The notes beneath the pieces were generated by a model that was not told where the DNA came from, did no database searches, and saw only the letters and a program-made list of their open reading frames with translations. Position numbers and translations under genes: made by a program. Of a DNA stretch of 64,000 nucleotides, positions 1 to 18,000 are shown one piece after another. This stretch comes from Culex pipiens pallens (Eukaryota; Arthropoda; Insecta; Diptera; Culicidae), in NCBI RefSeq assembly GCF_016801865.2, contig NC_068937.1:133436455-133500454 (forward strand), given 5' to 3'. Every line of letters starts with the position of its first letter. The stretch's first letter is position 1.

Positions 1-1465
1 AATAAAAACTAAAAACTAAAAACTAAAAACTAAAAACTAAAAACTAAAAACTAAAAACTAAAAACTAAAAACTAAAAACTAAAAACTAAAAACTAAAAAC
101 TAAAAACTAAAAACTAAAAACTAAAAACTAAAAACTAAAAACTAAAAACTAAAACTAAAAACTAAAAACTAAAAACTAAAAACTAAAAACTAAAAACTAA
201 AAACTAAAAACTAAAAACTAAAAACTAAAAACTAAAAACTAAAAACTAAAAACTAAAAAACTAAAAACTAAAAACTAAAAACTAAAAACTAAAAACTAAA
301 AACTAAAAACTAAAAACTAAAAACTAAAAACTAAAAACTAAAAACTAAAACTAAAAACTAAAAACTAAAAACTAAAAACTAAAAACTAAAAACTAAAAAC
401 TAAAAACTAAAAACTAAAAACTAAAAACTAAAAACTAAAAACTAAAAACTAAAAACTAAAAACTAAAAACTAAAAACTAAAAACTAAAAACTAAAAACTA
501 AAAACTAAAAACTAAAAACTAAAAACTAAAAACTAAAAACTAAAAACTAAAAACTAAAAACTAAAAACTAAAAACTAAAAACTAAAAACTAAAAAACTAA
601 AAACTAAAAACTAAAAACTAAAAACTAAAAACTAAAAACTAAAACTAAAAACTAAAAACTAAAAACTAAAAACTAAAAACTAAAAACTAAAAACTAAAAA
701 CTAAAAACTAAAAACTAAAACTAAACTAAAAACTAAAAACTAAAAACTAAAAACTAAAAACTAAAAACTAAAAACTAAAAACTAAAAACTAAAAACTAAA
801 AACTAAAAACTAAAAACTAAAAACTAAAAACTAAAAACTAAAAACTAAAAAACTAAAAACTAAAAACTAAAAACTAAAAACTAAAAACTAAAAACTAAAA
901 ACTAAAAACTAAAACTAAAAACTAAAAACTAAAAACTAAAAACTAAAAACTAAAAACTAAAAACTAAAAACTAAAAACTAAAAACTAAAAACTAAAACTA
1001 AAAACTAAAAACTAAAAACTAAAAACTAAAAACTAAAAACTAAAAACTAAAAACTATAAACTAAAAACTAAAAACTAAAAACTAAAACTAAAAACTAAAA
1101 ACTAAAAACTAAAAACTAAAAACTAAAAACTAAAAACTAAAAACTAAAAACTAAAAACTAAAAACTAAAAACTAAAAACTAAAAACTAAAAACTAAAAAC
1201 TAAAAACTAAAAACTAAAAACTAAAAACTAAAAAACTAAAAACTAAAAACTAAAAACTAAAAACTAAAAACTAAAAACTAAAAACTAAAAACTAAAAACT
1301 AAAAACTAAAAACTAAAAACTAAAAACTAAAAACTAAAAACTAAAAACTAAAAACTAAAAACTAAAAACTAAAAACTAAAAACTAAAAACTAAAAACTAA
1401 AAACTAAAAACTAAAAACTAAAAACTAAAAACTAAAAACTAAAAACTAAAAACCGAGCTAAAAAC
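1..1465. repeat. 7-bp satellite (CTAAAAA)n, first block
   Basis: Head-to-tail 7-bp unit CTAAAAA (TTTTTAG on the other strand), with rare units that gain or lose one A or carry a substitution. The array runs off the left edge, so its true length is unknown. The last units before the inserted element are degenerate (CCGAG interruption near 1453). No coding potential. T/A-rich with one G per unit on one strand, it superficially resembles a telomere repeat, but it is interrupted by insertions and followed by single-copy genes. Confidence 0.97.
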
Positions 1466-2143
1466 CTGGGTGATGAATAGAGAGAATGTGTAACGTGATT
1501 TTCGAATGATCCCACTTTGTTTACATCTACAAAGTAAGAGGATGTTACAGCACAAGCATGATTTTTTTCTTACTGGTAAATGAGCTGTTTTATATTCAGT
1601 AGTATGTGTTTTATTTTGTCTACTTTTTGTCACTTTTGCTGCAAAATTGTGTGTGTTTTCAAGTTTTCATCGGTTTGAAGAGGTTTTTTATTTTTTACGG
1701 GTGACGAAAAACTGAGGTGAGAGTGCCATTCTGCAAAGTCATGGATAAATTCCCTGGCTGATTTTGGAATCCTTCAGCTCTTCATGGTCTAGCGAAAAAA
1801 CTGATCCAACAAACAGAGAAGATTTACACTAAACCAGTAGGTTTTCAAATGAAATCAAACAATAAAGACAGATGGATACAACCGCATCGACTCGATAAAC
1901 AACTTCCATCCAAAATATAAAAAAATGACGATCTCCCCTTCAACTTTCTTAAGATTTCTTAACTTCAACTTCACGTCCTCAAAAGCCACACATTTGTCAT
2001 TCTTGCAAAAAAAAAAAAAAAAAACTCGCGCACAATTTTTAATGATCGATAACAATACTCTCTACTTATGGCGAACAGTAAATTGGTTCCGCTTTGACAG
2101 TTCAAAATTGAGGCCGTTTTGCGAACCACTATTCAGCACCCAG
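1466..2143. mobile_element. TIR element inserted in the satellite, copy 1
   Basis: A 678-bp non-satellite block whose ends are inverted: the left end reads CTGGGTGATGAATAG and the right end, on the opposite strand, CTGGGTGCTGAATAG (one mismatch in 15). It is flanked on both sides by CTAAAAAC, consistent with an 8-bp target duplication of the hAT type, although any satellite insertion would look duplicated. No transposase is visible, only a run of 18 A near 2006 and AT-rich sequence, so it is a non-autonomous, MITE-like element. Confidence 0.75.
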
Positions 2144-3350
2144 CTAAAAACTAAAAACTAAAAACTAAAAACTTAAAACTAAAAACTAAAAACTAAAAAC
2201 TAAAAACTAAAAACTAAAAACTAAAAACTAAAAACTAAAAACTAAAAACTAAAAACTAAAAACTAAAAACTAAAAACTAAAAACTAAAAACTAAAAACTA
2301 AAAACTAAAAACTAAAAACTAAAAACTAAAAACTAAAAACTAAAAACTAAAAACTAAAAACTAAAAACTAAAAACTAAAAACTAAAAACTAAAAACTAAA
2401 AACTAAAAACTAAAAACTAAAAACTAAAAACTAAAAACTAAAAACTAAAAACTAAAAACTAAAAACTAAAAACTAAAAACTAAAAACTAAAAACTAAAAA
2501 CTAAAAACTAAACACTAAAAACTAAAAACTAAAAACTAAAACTAAAAACTAAAAACTAAAAACTAAAAACAAAAAACTAAAAACTAAAAACTAAAAACTA
2601 AAAACTAAAAACTAAAAACTAAAAACTAAAAACTAAAAACTAAAAACTAAAAACTAAAAACTAAAAACTAAAAACTAAAAACTAAAAACTAAAAACTAAA
2701 AACTAAAAACTAAAAACTAAAAACTAAAAACTAAAAACTAAAAAACTAAAAACTAAAAACTAAAAACTAAAAACTAAAAACTAAAAAACTAAAAACTAAA
2801 AACTAAAAACTAAAAACTAAAAACTAAAAACTAAAAACTAAAAACTAAAAACTAAAAACTAAAAACTAAAAACTAAAAAACTAAAAACTAAAAACTAAAA
2901 ACTAAAAACTAAAAACTAAAAACTAAAAACTAAAAACTAAAAACTAAAAACTAAAAACTAAAAACTAAAAACTAAAAACTAAAAACTAAAAACTAAAAAA
3001 CTAAAAACTAAAAACTAAAAACTAAAAACTAAAAACTAAAAACTAAAAACTAAAAACTAAAAACTAAAAACTAAAAACTAAAAACTAAAAACTAAAAACT
3101 AAAAACTAAAAACTAAAAACTAAAAACTAAAAACTAAAAACTAAAAACTAAAAACTAAAAACTAAAAACTAAAAACTAAAAACTAAAAACTAAAAACTAA
3201 AAACTAAAAACTAAAAACTAAAAACTAAAAACTAAAAACTAAACACTAAAAAACTAAAAACTAAAAACTAAAAACTAAAAACTGAAAACTAAAAACTAAA
3301 AACTAAAAACTAAAAACTAAAAACTAAAAACTAAAAACCGAGCTAAAAAC
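2144..3350. repeat. 7-bp satellite (CTAAAAA)n, second block
   Basis: Same 7-bp unit as the first block, about 1.2 kb long. It ends in the same degenerate CCGAG-containing junction that precedes copy 1 of the inserted element, which shows that the satellite junction was duplicated together with the element. Confidence 0.97.
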
Positions 3351-4029
3351 CTGGGTGATGAATAGAGAGAATGTGTAACGTGATTTTCGAATGATCCCAC
3401 TTTGTTTACATCTACAAAGTAAGAGGATGTTACAGCACAAGCATGATTTTTTTCTTACTGGTAAATGAGCTGTTTTATATTCAGTAGTATGTGTTTTATT
3501 TTGTCTACTTTTTGTCACTTTTGCTGCAAAATTGTGTGTGTTTTCAAGTTTTCATCGGTTTGAAGAGGTTTTTTATTTTTTACGGGTGACGAAAAACTGA
3601 GGTGAGAGTGCCATTCTGCAAAGTCATGGATAAATTCCCTGGCTGATTTTGGAATCCTTCAGCTCTTCATGGTCTAGCGAAAAAACTGATCCAACAAACA
3701 GAGAAGATTTACACTAAACCAGTAGGTTTTCAAATGAAATCAAACAATAAAGACAGATGGATACAACCGCATCGACTCGATAAACAACTTCCATCCAAAA
3801 TATAAAAAAATGACGATCTCCCCTTCAACTTTCTTAAGATTTCTTAACTTCAACTTCACGTCCTCAAAAGCCACACATTTGTCATTCTTGCAAAAAAAAA
3901 AAAAAAAAAACTCGCGCACAATTTTTAATGATCGATAACAATACTCTCTACTTATGGCGAACAGTAAATTGGTTCCGCTTTGACAGTTCAAAATTGAGGC
4001 CGTTTTGCGAACCACTATTCAGCACCCAG
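3351..4029. mobile_element. TIR element inserted in the satellite, copy 2
   Basis: 679 bp, matching copy 1 apart from one extra A in the internal A-run (19 versus 18) as far as I can compare by eye. The same inverted ends and the same upstream CCGAG junction are present. Copy-to-copy offset is 1885 bp. Identical junctions argue for duplication of a satellite segment already carrying the insertion, not two independent insertions. Confidence 0.8.
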
Positions 4030-6000
4030 CTAAAAACTAAAAACTAAAAACTAAAAACTAAAAACTAAAAACTAAAAACTAAAAACTAAAAACTAAAAAC
4101 TAAAAACTAAAAACTAAAAACTAAAAACTAAAAACTAAAAACTAAAAACTAAAAACTAAAAACTAAAAACTAAAAACTAAAAACTAAAAACTAAAAACTA
4201 AAAACTAAAAACTAAAAACTAAAACTAAAAACTAAAAACTAAAAACTAAAAACTAAAAACTAAAAACTAAAAACTAAAAACTAAAAACAAAAAACTAAAA
4301 ACTAAAAACTAAAAACTAAAAACTAAAAACTAAAAACTAAAAACTAAAAACTAAAAACTAAAAACTAAAAACTAAAAACTAAAAACTAAAAACTAAAAAC
4401 TAAAAACTAAAAACTAAAAACTAAAAACTAAAAACTAAAAACTAAAAACTAAAAACTAAAAACTAAAAACTAAAAACTAAAAACTAAAAACTAAAAACTA
4501 AAAACTAAAAACTAAAAACTAAAAACTAAAAACTAAAAACTAAAAACTAAAAACTAAAAACTAAAACTAAAACTAAAAACTAAAAACTAAAAACTAAAAA
4601 CTAAAAACTAAAAACTAAAAACTAAAAACTAAAAACTAAAAACTAAAAACTAAAAACTAAAAACTAAAAACTAAAAACTAAAAACTAAAAACTAAAAACT
4701 AAAAACTAAAAACTAAAAACTAAAAACTAAAAACTAAAAACTAAAAACTAAAAACTAAAAACTAAAAACTAAAAACTAAAAACTAAAAACTAAAAACTAA
4801 AAACTAAAAACTAAAAACTAAAAACTAAAAACTAAAAACTAAAAACTAAAAACTAAAAACTAAAAACTAAAAACTAAAAACTAAAAACTAAAAACTAAAA
4901 ACTAAAAACTAAAAACTAAAACTAAAACTAAAAACTAAAAACTAAAAACTAAAAACTAAAAACTAAAAACTAAAAACTAAAAACTAAAAACTAAAAACTA
5001 AAAACTAAAAACTAAAAACTAAAAACTAAAAACTAAAAACTAAAAACTAAAAACTAAAAAACTAAAAACTAAAAACTAAAAACTAAAAACTAAAAACTAA
5101 AAACTAAAAACTAAAAACTAAAAACTAAAAACTAAAACTAAAAACTAAAAACTAAAAACTAAAAACTAAAAACTAAAAACTAAAAACTAAAAACTAAAAA
5201 CTAAAAACTAAAAACTAAAAACTAAAAACTAAAAACTAAAACTAAAAACTAAAAACTAAAAACTAAAAACTAAAAACTAAAAACTAAAAACTAAAAACTA
5301 AAAACTAAAAACTAAAAACTAAAAACTAAAAACTAAAAACTAAAAACTAAAAACTAAAAACTAAAAACTAAAAACTAAAAACTAAAAACTAAAAACTAAA
5401 AACTAAAAACTAAAAACTAAAAACTAAAAACTAAAAACTAAAAACTAAAAACTAAAAACTAAAAACTAAAAACTAAAAACTAAAAACTAAAAACTAAAAA
5501 CTAAAAACTAAAAACTAAAACTAAACTAAAAACTAAAAACTAAAAACTAAAAACTAAAAACTAAAAACTAAAAACTAAAAACTAAAAACTAAAAACTAAA
5601 AACTAAAAACTAAAAACTAAAAACTAAAAACTAAAAACTAAAAACATAAAACATAAAACTAAAAACTAAAAACTAAAAACTAAAAACTAAAAACTAAAAA
5701 CTAAAAACTAAAAACTAAAAACTAAAAACTAAAAACTAAAAACTAAAAACTAAAAACTAAAAACATAAAACATAAAACATAAAACTAAAAACTAAAAACT
5801 AAAAACTAAAAACTAAAAACTAAAAACTAAAAACTAAAAACTAAAAACTAAAAACTAAAAACTAAAAACTAAAAACTAAAAACTAAAAACTAAAAACTAA
5901 AAACTTAAAAACTTAAAAACTAAAAACTAAAAACTAAAAACTAAAAACTAAAAACTAAAAACTAAAAACTAAAAACTAAAAACTAAAAACTAAAAACTAA
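4030..6000. repeat. 7-bp satellite (CTAAAAA)n, third block
   Basis: Continuation of the array to about 6000. Between 5640 and 5790 there are clusters of a variant 7-mer (ACATAAA), and a few ACTTAAA variants occur near 5905. Variants clustered in neighbouring units fit local slippage or unequal exchange. Confidence 0.97.
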
Positions 6001-6009
6001 ATTAATAAA

Positions 6010-6390
6010 GAAATTTTTGAAATTTAAGAAATTTAAGAAATTTAAGAAATTTAAGAAATTTAAGAAATTTAAGAAATTTAAGAAATTTAAGAAATTTAAG
6101 AAATTTAAAAAATTTAAGAAATTTAAGAAATTTAAGAAATTTAAGAAATTTATAAAATTTAGGAAATTTAAGAAATTTAAGAAATTTAAAAAATTCAAGA
6201 AATTTAAAAAATTTAAGAAATTTAAGAAATTTAAGAAATTTAAGAAATTTAAGAAATTTAAGAAATTTAAGAAATTTAAGAAATTTAAGAGATTTAAGAA
6301 ATTTAAGAAATTTAAGAAATTTAAGAAATTTAAGAAATTCAAGAAATTTAAGAAATTTAAGAAATTCAAGAAATTTAAGAAATTTATGAA
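6010..6390. repeat. 9-bp satellite (AAATTTAAG)n
   Basis: About 40 units of AAATTTAAG with scattered single-base variants. The unit is a multiple of three and lacks stops in two frames, so both strands give artificial open frames (KFK and NFL repeats). I treat these as translation artefacts. It abuts the 7-bp array directly. Confidence 0.95.
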
Positions 6391-6499
6391 TTTGGTTCTT
6401 AATACTAAAAACTTAAAACATCATGTACATGTACGCCTCAATTTTTTTTTAATCGATTTGAAAACTTATTTGAAAAAAAATAAACGCAGCATTGATAAC

Positions 6500-6870
6500 G
6501 ATACAGAAAGTATCTTGCTTGACCTCTCGTGCTTGACAGCTCTTTCTAAGGGGACTATAGTTGATCCATCACAACAATTGAACCTTGACAATAAGGTTCT
6601 TAAGCCCTATGTAAATTTGTATGCACAACGGAAAAAACACGATTAAAAATAATTTCTGGTCCTTTTTCTCTTCATTTTAATTCCAAAAAAAACAAGATTT
6701 TTTTTTTTTTTTGATGGATCAACTATGGTTCCCTTGAAACGAGCTGTCAAGAAGGGCCGCGAAGTACATTTTTAAAATTGGTTTAAAATCCATTTTAAAT
6801 CCTTTGCGATCGTAATAAGGGTCATTGTGCTCAGAAAAATAAGCTTTATCATTGTGACGAAAATTTCACA
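6500..6870. repeat. Dispersed foldback repeat, copy 1 (partner 22780-23090)
   Basis: Contains two inverted internal motifs, TAGTTGATCCATCA near 6557 and TGATGGATCAACTATGG near 6713, so the strand can fold back. An inverted homologous copy lies at 22780-23090 and shares the GGGTCATTGT / AGAAAAATAAGCTTT block and the CTTAAGCCCTATGT block. Non-coding, upstream of Sec23. Likely a MITE-like family; exact ends not resolved. Confidence 0.7.
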
Positions 6871-7451
6871 AATTTAAGCTCAATTTTAGGACCCAATTTA
6901 CTTTACTTTCTTACATGAAAATAACGAAAAGCGATCCAAAATTGTTTTAGGCTATTTTTTACCACTCTAATTTATTTGAGAAATTTTGTCTGCAAATTAC
7001 TTTTAACCACTTTAACTTTTTTACTCAAAATTTTCAAGCTGACCCTGCCTATCTTGGCTATCTTGTTATGCATGATCGCCGCGTTCCCAAAGGGCGCCAA
7101 TCTAGCAAAGTCGCAAACCAAATGAAATTTCAAATTAATGCACGGAAAACTGAAAACTTTAATTTTGGAGTTTGATTTTCGCACTTTTCATACAAATTTA
7201 TCATTTCAACTCACACAACCAAAATAGGAAAACGTCCGATTTCCATTCACCGTGTCTCTTTGACAGTCCGACGCTGACGTGTTTTTCGCTGTCTGTCCTT
7301 CAAGTTTGGCACCAGCAGCAAATCGATTTCGTCGTCTGGAAATCTGGAACTTTTTCATAATTCGTGGCAAAAGTATGTGCTAAGTTGGTCTAAAGTGCGT
7401 TAAAAGTGAAGCTTATTGCTGCGTGCACCCGGGAACGATAAAAAGTTGCAG

Positions 7452-13901
<6,450 letters not shown>

Positions 13902-14140
13902 ATGGAGGACGCCACAATTTTATCACCAATCCAATCAATCCAACAGCAGGAGGGTTGCAACTAGGTCACGCGATTCAAATTGACGACACTTTTCAATTAA
14001 AATTGATATCTACACGCTGCTAGTGTCGAAGGAGGGTAAAGAAGAAAAAGAAGGAGGGGCGAAACAATGATTAAGTGACGAATTGAATGTATTCAAGTGT
14101 TTGTTTTTTAGGAGAGTAAATTTTCTTTATGTGTTGGATG

Positions 14141-14146
14141 AATAAA
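14141..14146 (+). terminator. AATAAA poly(A) signal, Sec23
   Basis: AATAAA about 240 nt after the Sec23 stop codon, the first canonical hexamer in the + direction. Confidence 0.6.
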
Positions 14147-14828
14147 CTAAAAGTATATTACTATATTGATAGCCGCTAGGAGAATAATAAATTACGCAAT
14201 GGGAAACCGCACAAAATGATTTCTTTTCGTGTTCGTTAAAATTGAAAGAAAGCCTTTTTTACATTACATTGAAGCTAACGATTACAACACACATTGTAAC
14301 TAGTTTTATTTGGTTTAATACTTTCTGCAATCCGCCTCATTTTCTATTACTATTTACACCACGCATTTACAAGCTACACAAATAACTATTCATGCTTTCT
14401 TCACCATTGTCATCATTGATAATGTTACTCAATTTTTATTTCCCTCAATCAGCGCCGCTCGTCGTGTGCAAATGTTATTTTAAATGAACAAAAAAACAAA
14501 TACACTTTTCCCTCCTTAAAAATATTTGATTGTTTGCGAAACGTTGGATGGACAAGAAAATTCTGTTCACCTTTCACATGTATTATCTTGGTGGTCCCAT
14601 CGAAGCAACCCTGGCCAACTTTGACAGCTCGGTTTTTCCGTGCGTTTGTCGAGTAAAGACGTCAATCCCAACATGGAAAAGCGTTTTTTTCGGGGTTTTT
14701 CTTGTGCGTTGTGCGATTTGTTGGAGAAGGAGAAATAAATCAGTCTTGTAGTCAGTTTTGGACAACAAAACGGACCAATTTCTAGCGGAATCCGAAAAAA
14801 ATACGCTCTGGTCACCACAATGGCGCAG

Positions 14829-14834
14829 TTTATT
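14829..14834 (-). terminator. AATAAA poly(A) signal, Chp1
   Basis: AATAAA on the minus strand about 245 nt after the Chp1 stop. Fits a short 3' UTR that does not reach Sec23. Confidence 0.55.
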
Positions 14835-15076
14835 CCGGATCTTACGTTTTGAGGTTAGTCGATTTCCTTTTTTGAATTCTTTCAGCATCCAACATCCGGC
14901 AAACAATCTTCTCACCCCAAAAAGAACCAATCCAACCCAAAATTCAGAAAAATGCACCGACCATAACCAATGTGTGTGTGTGTGTTGACTTCCTAGGCTG
15001 GTCCGCCGCCACCCCCTCCCCCTCCCTCGCCCCTCCCTAAATGGGCGAACCAGTCACACCACGACGAGCGCCGGCT

Positions 15077-18000
15077 TCAGTTGAGGAAACGAATGCTCAT
15101 CTTCTGCTCGACGTCGGTGCGCTCCAGCGCGCGGCAAAAATCATCGAACGTAATCTTGCCCTGGCCCATCGAGTCCGCCTCCACGATCGTCCGCTCCGCG
15201 ATGCTGTTCAGCTGGTCCTGGCTAATGTTCGCCCCCACCATCATGTGCAGAATGCTCAGCAGCTCCTCCCGCGAAATCGTCTCGTCGTCGTCCAGGTCGT
15301 ACATCTTGAACGCGAACCGCAGCTTCTCCTCCCGGCTGTTGAGTTTGTTCTCCTTGCTCGGTTTAATCGGCCGGAAGTGGGCCAGCACCTGGGTGAACTG
15401 GCGGAAGTTGACCCGGTCGTCGCTGCTGTCCGCGAAGAAGGAGTGCACGATGCGCTCGCACAGCGGATTGATGGCCAGTTCCGGGATGCGCAGGAAGTCC
15501 TCCCGGGACAGGGTTCCGCAGTCGCTGCGGTCCAGCGAGGTGAAGCGCGAGTACAGGCGCTCGATCTGGTTGGGGGTGACTGTGGGGAAGGGATTTGGAA
15601 ATTGAAAGATGAAATAAATTTATTCAAAAATTGCAAAATTTTAAACAAATTAAAAACATATACAAATGAAAAAAAGTTAAAAAAAACGCGAAATTAAAAA
15701 AAATAAAATTATTAAGCGCAAAAAATACAAATAATAAACAATTACATTTTAATTGTATTTTTTACATTTTTTGTTCAGAGTTCGGAAAACCACTCACTCA
15801 CAAATCGAATAGGCTTCCTCACAGCAAACACTCTCGATACTCACCGTGAGTGTGAGGGCTGAGTAAATTTAGTCATAGGGGCAGGGGGGGCAGAATGGAC
15901 CAGGGGGGCAGAATGGGCCACCCTTGGTTTTGGGCTTTAGAATGGATTTAGACCAATTGTAAGGCAAGGGTCTTATAAAGGACGTCAAATAACTTCACCA
16001 TACCGAAAACGACGTTTGAATTCATTGTATTTTCCGAATTATGAGCAAAAATGAAAATTTATTGACAAAACTACGCAAATGTTGTTTATTTCGAGGTTTT
16101 TAAATAAGCTTTCTGAAAAGTTGGATTGTTTGAAAAAGTTTGCTCAATGCTTATAACGTTACTAGATGTTACTACCAAGGTATACAAACAACAACGGAAC
16201 CTTAAAAGCATTTAGAGACTTGGTGGTGGAAGTGTTAAATTAAAATCCACTTGGGGGCAGAATGGACCACTCTTATCCTGCCTTGTAAAAACAATCAAAA
16301 GTTATGAAATTTGGATTAAATGGATTATTTCACTCCTGGTAGCTTCACAAATAACGTTTAATGCAACATTAGTTGATTTTTTAGTTGTTTTGATGATTAT
16401 TTGTAAGAATAGTGTCCTTTTTCAACATATTAACACTATTTTCAAAAATCTTTGTTTTGGTAAGTGACTATTTTTATTAAAGTGGTCTAACTTCATGGAA
16501 ACTATGTTAGAAAGGTACCTTAAGTCATTTCTTATCTCCCTTCAACGTTGTATTAGACAAAATGGCTTGTTTTTTAAGGTGGCCCATTCTGCCCCGCAGG
16601 GTGGCCCATTCTGCCCCGCACCCTGGAAAAAATGTCGAAAAAACTTTTTTTTTTAAGTGGCTCAAAAACAGTTTTAAGCTAAAAAATTTCATCAACCAAG
16701 TATATAACATTAAAGGGAACATCCCAAAGCATAAGCCTACTACACTGAATTCATATGTTTTCATGTTTTTCTATGGTTTTTGGCGCATTTTACTTAGGCG
16801 GGCCATTCTGCCCCCCCTGCCCCTATTTGAGTAAAATGAGGATGTGAGTAGGCCGTTTCCAACAATTTGTTATTTACAAAATCAATGACCAAATCAAGCG
16901 TCTTTATCAATCGGTTGTACATTCGAGGTAGCGTCAATGTCTATAAATCCGAAGGTTCTGTGTTGGAGCATCAGCAGCCGCTGGTGGCTCTAGCCTAAAG
17001 CTGTCTAAAGCACTGGAATCGGCCTTTTTTAATTTTCAGGTCAAAGCCACCGGCGGCTACTGCAACTTCTTCGGCGTGTCCCGATTCTGAATGTCTAAAC
17101 TACCTCCGACCTATCCGTCGTTAGGACAGTTGGAGCCGACAACAAACTTTGCGATAGAAAAAAAATAAACTCGTTGAAAAAAAAACAATTAAAAATCAGG
17201 ATTTGAACCCCTGTAATAAAAAAAAATCTATTTGATAGCACTGCGCCTCTACCACCAGGACTACTTTTCCGCTGTTGAGTGAACAAGAAATTCATCGATG
17301 TAGAGTTTGACATCTCGAAATTTGTTTTCTAAAATAGCCCTCGTGAGCCCTCAAAGCCCTCTTTGTGAGTAAATGAGGAAGGCCCTCACACTCACCGAGA
17401 GTGTTGAGTAATTTACTCGCAGGTAACTTAGTTTTTCCTCATGGTTGAGTAACTCGTGAGTGAGTTTCCGAACTCTGTTTTTGTTGAATAGTTTTTCAAT
17501 TTTAATTATTTAATCATGATTTCAAAATAAAAAAAAATAAAATTTTAAAATATAAGTATTGAAAAAATTCTGAAATTCTGAAATTTCAAATTTACAAAAC
17601 CAAAACAAAATATTTTTTTAAGTTAAGTTTAGGACCATCCACAAACCACGTGGAACACTTTTTAGGAAAACTAAAAAAAAATTAAAGAAAAATTAAGTTT
17701 GAAGTTAAAACATTTTAAATGAAGATAATAAAAAAGACCAAAATGTTGTTTTATTTTTATCATTTTTCAAGATTTCAAAATTCTATAAGTTTCAACTTTA
17801 AAATTCTAATAAATAAAAATCCAAGATTTAAAACAAAAATTAAAAAAAAAAATCTATAAATTTTTTGAATTTTAAATTTCTAGAGTCCTAAAATTTTCGA
17901 ATTCTTAAATTTTAAAACTTTTAAATTTCTAAAACTTAAAAATATAAAATTTCAAAATCTTTATTGAAATTGGAAGAATTATAAATATGAAATTCAAAAA

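Larger units (their letters stand above)
13902..15076. other. Convergent 3' intergenic region, Sec23 / Chp1
   Basis: The Sec23 3' UTR probably ends near 14165 and the Chp1 3' UTR near 14810, leaving about 0.65 kb between the tail-to-tail genes. 14970-14985 is a short (GT)n tract and 15005-15038 a C-rich run inside the Chp1 3' UTR. No further gene is seen. Confidence 0.6.
15776..17477. mobile_element. hAT-like element, 8-bp TSD, carrying a nested element
   Basis: Ends are CAGAGTTCGGAAA and its inverse, extended by CACTCACTCAC-type sequence, and both flanks are TTTTTGTT (15768-15775 and 17478-17485), a perfect 8-bp target duplication typical of hAT elements. Inner subterminal repeats (GTGAGTGTGAGGG) are also inverted. 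Removing the nested element at 15878-16823 leaves about 0.75 kb with no transposase, so it is non-autonomous. It lies in the Chp1 intron. Confidence 0.85.

Noticed and set aside
1..6000. The (TTTTTAG)n array as a true telomere
   Set aside because: Interrupted by inserted elements, not oriented at a proven chromosome end, and dipterans lack canonical telomerase repeats.
6017..6646. Long open frame of KFK repeats over the 9-bp satellite
   Set aside because: Produced by a stop-free 9-bp repeat; both strands are open and the non-repeat tail resembles no protein.
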